Assembly (NCBI GenBank): GCA_001313065.1
Contig: BBFD01000016.1
Span: 1 to 27,233 of the forward strand
Reading direction: 5' to 3'
Length of the DNA: 27,233 bases
Source: Silvimonas sp. JCM 19000
GTDB taxonomy: Bacteria; Pseudomonadota; Gammaproteobacteria; Burkholderiales; Chitinibacteraceae
Numbering within the stretch: the first letter of the stretch is position 1; every line of letters begins with the position of its first letter. The notes under the pieces were generated by a model that was given only the letters and a program-made list of their open reading frames with translations, was not told the DNA's origin and did no database searches. Positions 18,323 to 26,024 of this stretch are shown here, in pieces. A program made the position numbers and the translations under genes.

Positions 18323-18988
18323 ATGGCCGTACCGGTAATCGCCATTGATGGCCCGTCGGCATCTGGCAAAGGCACCATCGCGCAACGTGTGGCGGCGGCG
18401 CTGGGTTTTCATTATCTCGATTCCGGTGCGCTGTACCGGCTGACCGCGTTGGCGGCCAGCCGGCAAAGCATCCACTGGGATGACGAACATGGCGTGGCTG
18501 CCATCGCGCACGGCCTGGATGTGCGCTTTGAAGGCGAGCATATCTTTCTGGCGGGCGACGATGTCAGTCACGTCATTCGCTCCGAGACGATAGGCGTGGG
18601 CGCGTCGCAGGTTGCCGCTCTGCCGTTGGTGCGTGCGGCCTTGCTGGAACGGCAGCGTGCATTTGCGCAGATGCCAGGCCTGGTGGCCGACGGTCGTGAC
18701 ATGGGTTCGGTGGTGTTTCCGCAAGCGCCGCTCAAAGTATTTTTTTTGACGGCGACTGCCGAAGTGCGGGCCACCCGTCGTTACAAACAGCTGCTCGGGC
18801 GGGGCGAAAGCGCAGACCTGGCGGCCATTACCGCTGACCTTGAGGCGCGCGACGCCCGTGACCGCGCGCGTAGCGTGGCCCCCTTGCAGCAACTGCCGGA
18901 CGCGCATTTGCTCGAGACTTCGGCGCTGGGTATCGAGGCGGCGGTAGGCCAGGTGTTGCAGTGGTGGCAAGCGGCCGCACCGCACTGA
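18323..18988 (+). CDS. cmk: Cytidylate kinase
   Basis: Phosphorylates CMP and dCMP with ATP. 221 residues, full length, single frame. The nucleotide-binding loop [12 protein letters not shown] lies at residues 10-21, followed by [47 protein letters not shown] and the lid region [12 protein letters not shown]. The segment [14 protein letters not shown] has two Phe at a T8 run (18740-18747) where family members usually have a single Phe, so the run may be lengthened by three bases without disturbing the frame. The start codon follows the aldo/keto reductase stop by two bases. The cmk-rpsA order is typical of proteobacteria. Confidence 0.96.
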   Translation: MAVPVIAIDGPSASGKGTIAQRVAAALGFHYLDSGALYRLTALAASRQSIHWDDEHGVAAIAHGLDVRFEGEHIFLAGDDVSHVIRSETIGVGASQVAALPLVRAALLERQRAFAQMPGLVADGRDMGSVVFPQAPLKVFFLTATAEVRATRRYKQLLGRGESADLAAITADLEARDARDRARSVAPLQQLPDAHLLETSALGIEAAVGQVLQWWQAAAPH

Positions 18989-19195
18989 CCTTCCGATAAT
19001 CGCTAAATACTTGAAGCGATGCGAAGAATTCTTTAACATCGCTGCTTTCGCGAGTCGTCCCTGTAGCTGGTGGCCGGCTCGCCTTTGCGCCGACAGGCGC
19101 GTTTTGGTGATCAATCCTGCGCAAAGCAGGCCTGATCTGGTGTAACTAACCCCCCTCCGGGCCTCAAGTCCGGGGATGCTGGAACTTCTCAACAC
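18989..19195 (+). promoter_or_regulatory. rpsA leader region
   Basis: 207 bases without an ORF between cmk and rpsA. No strong Shine-Dalgarno lies before the rpsA start, as is usual for rpsA, whose leader folds into hairpins and is autoregulated by S1. A small stem-loop, CTCCGG (19155-19160) with CCGGGG (19170-19175), lies 20 bases before the start. No conserved leader structure was modelled. Confidence 0.45.
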
Positions 19196-20894
19196 ATGAC
19201 AACTGCAACCCTCAACACTTCCATGGAAAGCTTTGCAGCGCTTTTCGAGGAAAGCCTCACGCGTCAAGAGATGCGCGCAGGTGAAGTGATTACCGCCGAA
19301 GTCGTCGGTATCGATAATAACTTCGTGACCGTGAACGCCGGTCTGAAGTCGGAATCGCTGATTCCGCTGGAAGAGTTCAAGAATGACAACGGCGAAGTCG
19401 AAGTTGCAATCGGCGACTTCGTGCCGGTCGCGATCGACAGCCTGGAAAACGGCTACGGCGAAACCAAGCTCTCCCGTGAAAAGGCCAAGCGCCTGGCCTC
19501 GTGGATCGAGCTGGAAGACTGCCTGGAGAAGGGCGCCGTGATGACCGGTGTGATCTCTGGCAAGGTCAAGGGCGGCCTGACCGTTATGGTCAATGGCCTG
19601 CGCGCCTTCCTGCCGGGTTCGCTCGTCGACATCCGTCCGGTAAAAGACACCACCCCGTTCGAAGGCAAGCAGATCGAATTCAAGGTGATCAAGCTGGATC
19701 GCAAGCGCAACAACGTGGTGGTTTCGCGTCGCGCCGTTCTGGAAGAATCGCTGGGCGAAGAACGTCAGAAGCTGCTCGAAACCCTGCGCGAAGGCGCAGT
19801 GGTCAAGGGTATCGTCAAGAACATCACCGACTACGGCGCTTCGTGGACCTGGGCGGCATCGATGGTCTGCTGCACATCACCGATCTGGCATGGCGTCGCG
19901 TGAAGCACCCGTCCGAAGTTCTGGCAGTTGGCGATGAAGTTGAAGCAAGGTCCTGAAGTTCGACCAAGAGAAGAACCGCGTATCGCTGGGTCTGAAGCAA
20001 CTGGGCGAAGATCCGTGGGTGGGCCTGTCCCGTCGTTACCCGCAAGGCACCCGTCTGTTCGGCAAGGTAACCAACCTGACCGACTACGGCGCGTTCGTTG
20101 AAATCGAACAAGGCATCGAAGGCCTGGTGCACGTGTCCGAAATGGACTGGACCAACAAGAACGTTCATCCGTCCAAGGTTGTTTCGCTGGGCGACGAAGT
20201 TGAAGTGATGATCCTGGATATCGACGAAGAGAAGCGTCGTATCAGCCTGGGCATGAAGCAATGCGCGGCTAATCCTTGGGACGAATTCGCTGAAAACTTC
20301 AAGAAGGGCGACAAGCTGAAGGGCGCGATCAAGTCGATTACCGACTTCGGCGTGTTCGTTGGCCTGCCTGGCGGCATCGATGGCCTGGTTCACCTGTCCG
20401 ACCTGTCGTGGCAAGTGACTGGCGAAGAAGCCGTGCGCAACTTCAAGAAGGGCGACGAAGTTGAAGCCGTTGTTCTGTCGATCGACGTGGACAAAGAGCG
20501 TATCTCCCTGGGCATCAAGCAGCTCGAAGGTGATCCGTTCAACAACTACGTGGCCAGCAGCGACAAGGGCGCCATCGTCAAGGGTACCGTCAAGTCCCTG
20601 GATGCCAAGGGTGCTGTGATTGCGCTGACCGACGAAGTTGAAGGCTACCTGCGTTCGACCGAAGTTTCGCGTGACCGCGTTGAAGACATCCGTTCCGTCC
20701 TGAAAGAAGGCGATGCGGTTGAAGCCATGATCATCAACGTTGATCGCAAGAACCGTTCGATCAACCTGTCGATCAAAGCCAAGGACATGGGCGACGAGAA
20801 GGACGCAATGTCGCGTCTGTCGTCCGACGCCACTGCTGGTACGACCAACCTGGGTGCCCTGCTCAAAGCCAAGCTGTCTGGCTCGGCTGAGTAA
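19196..20894 (+). CDS. rpsA: 30S ribosomal protein S1 (two frameshifts)
   Basis: S1 binds mRNA on the 30S subunit and enables initiation on structured or weakly matched leaders. About 567 residues with six S1 (OB-fold) repeats; repeats three to five show the clearest motifs ([40 protein letters not shown]). The N-terminus [20 protein letters not shown] is typical of proteobacterial S1. Two single-base losses break the printed frame: near 19841 (restores [20 protein letters not shown]) and near 19950 (restores [20 protein letters not shown]). Neither lies in a long A/T run. S1 is essential, so these breaks are very likely sequence errors. Codon use is strongly biased (many GAA, AAG, CTG, CGT), as expected for a highly expressed gene. 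Followed by ihfB at 14 bases. Confidence 0.97.
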
Positions 20895-20908
20895 GGAATC
20901 AAGGCAGC

Positions 20909-21193
20909 ATGACGAAGTCCGAGCTCATCGCGAAACTCACCTCGCGCTATCCGCAACTGGTGACCAAAGACGCTGAGCTGGCCGTCAAGACCATCCTCGA
21001 TGCCATGGCCAAAAGCCTGGCTCAAGGTCAGCGCATCGAGATCCGTGGCTTTGGCAGCTTTGACCTCAACTATCGGCCGCCACGCGTCGGTCGCAATCCG
21101 AAATCCGGCTCTCGAGTCGAGGTTCCGGAAAAGTTCGTGCCCCACTTCAAGGCGGGCAAGGAACTGCGCGAGCGCGTAGACGAACTGCTGTAA
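20909..21193 (+). CDS. ihfB: Integration host factor, beta subunit
   Basis: The DNA-bending nucleoid protein subunit that pairs with IhfA. 94 residues, intact and of normal length. Typical segments: [47 protein letters not shown] with the beta-arm RVGRNPKSG whose Pro intercalates into DNA, then [27 protein letters not shown] gives a good ribosome-binding site. The terminator after the gene closes the cmk-rpsA-ihfB unit. Confidence 0.97.
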   Translation: MTKSELIAKLTSRYPQLVTKDAELAVKTILDAMAKSLAQGQRIEIRGFGSFDLNYRPPRVGRNPKSGSRVEVPEKFVPHFKAGKELRERVDELL

Positions 21194-21212
21194 TGGCTTG
21201 ATAGCCCACCAG

Positions 21213-21241
21213 AAACGGCGCCCTTCGGGGCGCCGTTTTTT
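21213..21241 (+). terminator. Rho-independent terminator after ihfB
   Basis: AAACGGCGCCC-TTCG-GGGCGCCGTTT forms an 11-bp stem closed by a stable TTCG tetraloop, with a T6 run at 21236-21241. Confidence 0.95.
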
Positions 21242-21365
21242 ACGTTTGCGGCCAGCTATGTATCGCCAGCAAGCCCCTGCGGTTACAGGTGCAAGGGAAA
21301 TCCGGGATAGCCCGTCAGGCTTAATCGGCTACAATACGGCCGTAATCTAAACAGAGCGGAAGCCT

Positions 21366-21674
21366 ATGCGTTACGTCTACGGGTTGATCAAGTTGCTGGT
21401 GTTTATCGTGTTGCTGGGCTTTGCCATGCACAATGCCGACACGGTGTCTTTGCAATTCTTCCTCGGCTATAGCTGGGAAGCGCCGCTCTCGATGATCCTG
21501 TTCGTGTTCTTTGCCGCTGGCGCCGTGTTCGCCTTTCTGGCCATGCTGGGTCAGGTGTTCCGCCTGCGCCGCGAAGTGGTGACCCTGCGCAAGGAATTGC
21601 GTGCCCGCACCCCGGTGCCGGTGGAAGTGGTCAGCGAGCCGCTGATGGTGGAACAACCGCGTGACGCCCTGTAA
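21366..21674 (+). CDS. lapA: LapA-domain inner-membrane protein (DUF1049)
   Basis: 102 residues, intact, with two membrane helices (about 7-22, LIKLLVFIVLLGFAMH, and 42-64, MILFVFFAAGAVFAFLAML), a short linker (NADTVSLQFFLGYSWEAPLS) and a basic coiled coil (RLRREVVTLRKELRAR). This is the LapA/YciS layout; in E. coli lapA pairs with lapB, whose product controls LpxC stability and LPS assembly. GCGGAAG precedes the ATG. Sixty bases separate it from lapB. Confidence 0.92.
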   Translation: MRYVYGLIKLLVFIVLLGFAMHNADTVSLQFFLGYSWEAPLSMILFVFFAAGAVFAFLAMLGQVFRLRREVVTLRKELRARTPVPVEVVSEPLMVEQPRDAL

Positions 21675-21734
21675 GCGGCTTACGTTTCTTTCTTTTGACT
21701 GCAAGACCAGTCTCAACTGGCCAGGTCCTTGTCC

Positions 21735-22909
21735 ATGCTAGATTCCCAATACTGGTGCTGATCTCCTTGCCCGCGTTTTTTTGCGCTGGGCTGGATGGCG
21801 GCACGTATCGACATCAAACACGTTTTGTCCGAAACACGCTCGCTGCCTGCCGCGTATTTCAAAGGCTTAACTATCTGTTGAACGGCGAGACCAATCGCGC
21901 CGTCGATGTCTATGTTGAAGTGGCACGCCACCACGCCGAAACGGTCGAGCTGCAATTTACGCTGGGCCACTTGTTCCGCCGCCGCGGTGAACTGGAGCGC
22001 GCGATCCGCATGCACCAGAAATTGCTGGCCCGTAACGAGCTGAACGATGTGCAGCGGCAGCAAGCGCAATTTGAACTGGCGCAGGATTTTATGAAGCCGG
22101 GTTGTTTGATCGGGCCGAATCACTGCTGACTGAGCTGCAACATACCGATAACGCCCGCCTGGCTCGTACCGAGTTGCTGGCGGTCTATCAGCAAGAAAAA
22201 AGCCTGGCGTAAAGCCATCGAGATCGCGCAACAACTGCGCGACGATTCGCATAACTATCAACACGAAATTGCCCAGTTCCACTGTGAACTGGCCGAGCAG
22301 GCCATGTCGCGGTCCTTGCCGGAAGAAGCGCATATCGAGTTGAACGCCGCGCTCAGTGCCAACCGCCAATGCGCACGCGCGCGTTCGTTGCTGGGTGACC
22401 TGGCCATGGCTGCAGGCGATGCCGATGAGGCAATCGCGCAATGGCTGGCGATTGAATCGCAAGATCCGGATTACCTGGCCCTGGTGGCACGCCGCCTGCT
22501 AACCGCGTGGGATGCCAAAGGCAAAACCACCGAAGGCACGCATCTGCTACTGCGTTTGCTCAGCCAGTACCCCGAGCTGGATGTGCTTGACCTGACCTAC
22601 GAGCGTTTGATGGCGCAAAAGGGGCTGGAAGACGCTTACCAGTTTGTGCGCGAGCGTTTGCGCAATCACCCGACCATGCCGGGCCTGCGCCGCTTGCTGG
22701 AAACCCATCTGTTGATCGCCCCGGACGACCAGAAGCCGGAGCTGGAAATCATCGTGAAGTTGCTTAACGACGCAACGCGCGAGCAATCGATGTATTACTG
22801 CGGATCGTGTGGCTTCAAGGCGCGCCAGTATTTCTGGCACTGCCCGGCCTGCGCCGAGTGGGAGACCTTCTCCCCGGTGCGTGGCCAGCGTAGCCGCACG
22901 CCGCACTGA
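21735..22909 (+). CDS. lapB: LapB (YciM), LPS assembly regulator (frameshifts)
   Basis: A membrane-anchored TPR protein that, with FtsH, controls LpxC turnover and so balances LPS and phospholipid synthesis. About 390 residues. The corrected N-terminal anchor reads MLDSQYWWLISLPAFFALGW, followed by MAARIDIKH. TPR-like helices cover the middle (GLNYLLNGETNRAVDVYVEV, QFTLGHLFRRRGELERAIRM), and the C-terminal rubredoxin-like metal site has two CxxC pairs (YYCGSCGFKARQYFWHCPAC). Breaks: one G missing near 21751, one extra T in T7 at 21776-21782, one base missing near 21869 (KGLNY), one missing near 22106 (MKAGLFDRAE) and one extra A in A6 at 22196-22201 (QQEKAWRKAIE). Five breaks make it one of the most damaged loci, yet every domain is recognisable. 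Confidence 0.93.
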
Positions 22910-22952
22910 GCGCCGCCGCGCTCACCGGATAACACACTGCTGAAAAGGACCT

Positions 22953-23659
22953 ATGTCTCAAGATCCTCGCATTATCGTCGCCCTCGATTACGCTGATCCC
23001 AAAGCCGCGCTGGCTTTTGCCGATCGGGTCAGCCCGCAGGAATGCCGGCTCAAGGTGGGCAAAGAGCTATTCACCCTGGCCGGCCCCGGCGTGGTGGAAA
23101 GCCTGATCGGGCGTGGCTTCGATGTGTTTCTCGACCTCAAATTCCACGACATTCCCAATACCGTGGCGCAAGCTGCAAAGCGGCGGCGCAATTGGGCGTC
23201 TGGATGGTCAATGTGCACGCCTCCGGCGGCCGCAAGATGATGGAAACCACGCGTGATGCGCTGGAAGCCCTGCCGCAGCGTCCCTTGCTGATCGCGGTGA
23301 CGGTGCTGACCAGCATGGATGCCGCGCAACTGGCTGACCTGGGCTTGCCCGGGCCGGAAGTGCAGGTGCCCCGCCTGGCGCAACTGGCGCAGCAGAGCGG
23401 GCTGGATGGCGTAGTGTGCTCGGCGCAAGAAGCGCAACAACTCAAAGCGCTCTGTGGCGCTGATTTTAAACTGGTGACGCCCGGTATCCGCCCCGCCGAC
23501 GCCGCCCTCGATGACCAGAACCGGGTGATGACGCCTCAGCCGCACTAAGTGCTGGCGCCGATTATCTGGTGATTGGCCGCCCGATCACGCAAAGCGCTGA
23601 TCCCTTGGCCACCCTGCAAAAAAATCAATCAGAACATCAAGGAAGTCACGGGCTTATGA
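22953..23659 (+). CDS. pyrF: Orotidine 5'-phosphate decarboxylase (frameshifts)
   Basis: Converts OMP to UMP, the last step of de novo pyrimidine synthesis. About 237 residues. The N-terminus [20 protein letters not shown] and [15 protein letters not shown] lead to the catalytic D-x-K-x-x-D motif [59 protein letters not shown] and the phosphate-binding [12 protein letters not shown] follow. Breaks: one base missing near 23173 ([11 protein letters not shown]), one missing near 23541 ([12 protein letters not shown]) and one extra A in A7 at 23628-23634 ([14 protein letters not shown]). With these corrected, the stop TGA (23657-23659) overlaps the next start as ATGA, which confirms the frame. 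It follows lapB by 43 bases. Confidence 0.95.
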
Positions 23660-24972
23660 AAATTACGGTGATTGGTACAGGCTACGTTGGCCTGGTGACC
23701 GGCGCATGCCTTGCCGAATATGGCAACGACGTGCTGTGTCTTGACCTCGACCAACGCAAGATAGATATCTTGCGCGCAGGAGGCATCCCCATTTACGAAC
23801 CGGGGCTCGAAGACGTGGTGGCGCGTAATGTGGAAGCCGGTCGTCTGCGCTTCAGCACCGATATCGAAGAATCGGTGGCGCACGGCACGGTGCAGTTTAT
23901 TGCGGTAGGCACGCCGCCCGGCGAAGATGGCTCGGCCGATCTGCAATACGTGACGGCCGCAGCACGCAATGTCGGCAAATACATGACCGACTACAAAGTA
24001 GTGGTCGATAAGTCGACCGTGCCGGTTGGCACGGCAGAAAAGGTGGCCGAAGCCATCCGTGATGAACTGGCCCGGCGCGGCATCGAAGTGCCGTTCGGCG
24101 TGGTCTCCAACCCCGAATTCCTGAAAGAAGGCGCTGCCGTCGATGACTTTATGCGCCCCGATCGTATTGTGGTCGCGCCGAAGATGAGCGTGCCATCCGC
24201 ATCATGCGCAGCATCTACCAGCCGTTCCAGCGCAATCACGAACGCATGCTGGTGATGGATATCCGTTCGGCCGAGCTGACCAAATACGCCGCCAATGCGA
24301 TGCTGGCAACGCGCATCTCGTTTATGAACGAATTGGCGAATCTGGCCGAAAAGCTGGGTGCCGATATCGAACTGGTGCGCAAAGGCATCGGCTCTGATCC
24401 GCGCATCGGTTATAGCTTTTTTTGTATCCGGGCTGCGGCTATGGCGGCTCGTGTTTTCCCAAGGATGTCAAAGCGCTGCGCCGCACCGCCAGCGAATACG
24501 GCATGGATCTGCAAGTGCTCGGCGCAGTGGAGTCGGTCAACGACACGCAAAAAAGAGCGGCTACTGCAGAAGGTGATCGACCGCTTTGGCGAAGATCTGC
24601 GCGGTCGACGTTTTGCGCTGTGGGGCCTGGCCTTCAAGCCACGGACCGACGACATGCGCGAAGCGCCCAGCCTGGTCATCATTGATGCTTGCTCAGCCGC
24701 GGCGCGACCGTGTGCGCCTTTGACCCGGTCGCCATGCAGGAAGCCCGTCACACGCTGGGCGATCGCATCGATTACTCGGTGTCCCCGATGGGCACGCTCA
24801 CCGACGCGACGCGTTGTTGATCGTGACGGAATGGAAAGAATTCCAGTGCCCGGACTTTGAACGCATTGCCACCATGCTCAAGCAGCCGGTGGTCCTGGAT
24901 GGCCGCAATCTGTATGACCCGGCCATGGTTCGTGAATACGGAATTGACTATGACGCCATCGGCCGCCGTTGA
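23656..24972 (+). CDS. ugd: UDP-glucose 6-dehydrogenase (frameshifts)
   Basis: Oxidises UDP-glucose to UDP-glucuronate with NAD+, a precursor for exopolysaccharide and LPS sugars. About 440 residues. N-terminal Rossmann motif [20 protein letters not shown], then [39 protein letters not shown] and [20 protein letters not shown]. Central [20 protein letters not shown] and the catalytic-Cys motif [19 protein letters not shown]-terminal [18 protein letters not shown]. Breaks: one G missing near 24176 ([11 protein letters not shown]), two extra Ts in T7 at 24417-24423, one extra A in A6 at 24549-24554 ([12 protein letters not shown]), one T missing near 24690 ([15 protein letters not shown]) and one G missing near 24809 ([12 protein letters not shown]). 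The start overlaps the pyrF stop (ATGA), and the end overlaps the next gene by 23 bases. The exact sugar dehydrogenase subtype is inferred from overall pattern. Confidence 0.94.
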
Positions 24973-25915
24973 GACTACTGAAATAACCGCATTACGCGCC
25001 GCCGTCAGCACCGCCCGTGTGCTGGTGGTGGGCGATGTGATGCTGGATCGCTACTGGTTTGGCGATGTTGATCGCATCTCGCCCGAGGCGCCGGTGCCGG
25101 TGGCGCGCATCCGCAAAACGGATGAGCGCGCTGGCGGTGCCGCCAACGTGGCGCGCAATATCGCTGCGCTGGGTGGCAAGGCGACGCTGCTGGCCGTGGT
25201 GGGCGAGGACGAGGCGGGCGACAGCCTGGAGCGTCTGCTGATCGCCGATGGCGTAGATGCGCAGCTGTATCGCGATCCGGCCATCGCCACCACCGTCAAA
25301 CTGCGCGTGTTGGCCAAGCAACAGCAGTTGCTGCGCATCGATTTTGAGGAATCACCCAGCCACGAAATCCTGGCCAGCAAACTCGACGATTTCCGCCGTT
25401 TGTTGGCCGATATCGACGTGGTCATCCTGTCGGATTACGGCAAGGGCGGTTTGCGCCATGTCTACGAGATGATTGCGGCGGCACGCAATGCCAACAAACC
25501 GGTGCTGGTTGATCCCAAGGGTGAAGACTATGCGCGCTATCGTGGCGCGACCTTGCTCACGCCCAATCGCTCCGAGTTTCGCCAGGTGGCCGGCCCGTGG
25601 CGCGACGAGGCCGATCTGGTGGCCAAGGCGCAGTCTATGCGTGAACAGCTTGATCTGGATGCACTGCTGGTCACCCGCAGCGAAGAAGGCATGACGTTGT
25701 TCCGCAAACAGGGCGTTAATCACACGCCAACGCTGGCACGCGAGGTGTATGACGTATCCGGTGCGGGCGATACCGTGATCGGCACGCTGGGTTTGATGCT
25801 GGCTGCGGGGCAGGCTTTGCCGGAAGCGATGCAGTGGTCCAATCGTGCGGCCGGGATCGTGGTGGGCAAGCTCGGTACCGCGGTGTGTACCACGGATGAA
25901 TTGTTTGGCGCTTGA
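24950..25915 (+). CDS. rfaE1: RfaE1/HldA, D-glycero-beta-D-manno-heptose-7-phosphate kinase
   Basis: Phosphorylates heptose-7-phosphate at C1 in ADP-heptose synthesis for the LPS inner core. 321 residues, intact, and only the kinase half of E. coli HldE; the nucleotidyltransferase half is absent, so a separate rfaE2 is expected elsewhere. Ribokinase-family motifs: VLVVGDVMLDRYWFGDVDRI, ERAGGAANVARNIAALGG near residue 60, ILSDYGKGGL, LVDPKGEDYARYRGATLLTP and the anion-hole/catalytic motif DVSGAGDTVIG near 265. ATG 24950 lies inside the end of ugd (23-base overlap, different frame) and gives [12 protein letters not shown]; the longer ORF start at 24857 would add out-of-family residues. The gene closes the lapA-lapB-pyrF-ugd block. 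Confidence 0.93.
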   Translation: MTPSAAVETTEITALRAAVSTARVLVVGDVMLDRYWFGDVDRISPEAPVPVARIRKTDERAGGAANVARNIAALGGKATLLAVVGEDEAGDSLERLLIADGVDAQLYRDPAIATTVKLRVLAKQQQLLRIDFEESPSHEILASKLDDFRRLLADIDVVILSDYGKGGLRHVYEMIAAARNANKPVLVDPKGEDYARYRGATLLTPNRSEFRQVAGPWRDEADLVAKAQSMREQLDLDALLVTRSEEGMTLFRKQGVNHTPTLAREVYDVSGAGDTVIGTLGLMLAAGQALPEAMQWSNRAAGIVVGKLGTAVCTTDELFGA

Positions 25916-25930
25916 AGGCCGCAATAGCGC

Positions 25931-25969
25931 AAAAAAAACGGGCGAGGATTTTATCCTCGCCCGTTTTTT
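25931..25969. terminator. Strong bidirectional terminator after rfaE1
   Basis: CGGGCGAGGAT (25939-25949) and ATCCTCGCCCG (25953-25963) form an 11-bp stem with a TTT loop, flanked by A8 (25931-25938) and T6 (25964-25969). It can terminate both the rfaE1 transcript and the convergent GGDEF transcript. Confidence 0.95.
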
Positions 25970-25978
25970 ATAATCACC

Positions 25979-26010
25979 GCGCTGGCCGCGCTGGCCGCGC
26001 TGGCCGCGCC
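25979..26010. repeat. 9-bp tandem repeat GCGCTGGCC, three copies plus a partial
   Basis: Perfect copies at 25979-25987, 25988-25996 and 25997-26005, then GCGCC. It lies between the bidirectional terminator and the stop codon of the diguanylate cyclase, outside both genes. Confidence 0.9.
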
Positions 26011-26024
26011 GTAGCGCCGGGCCA

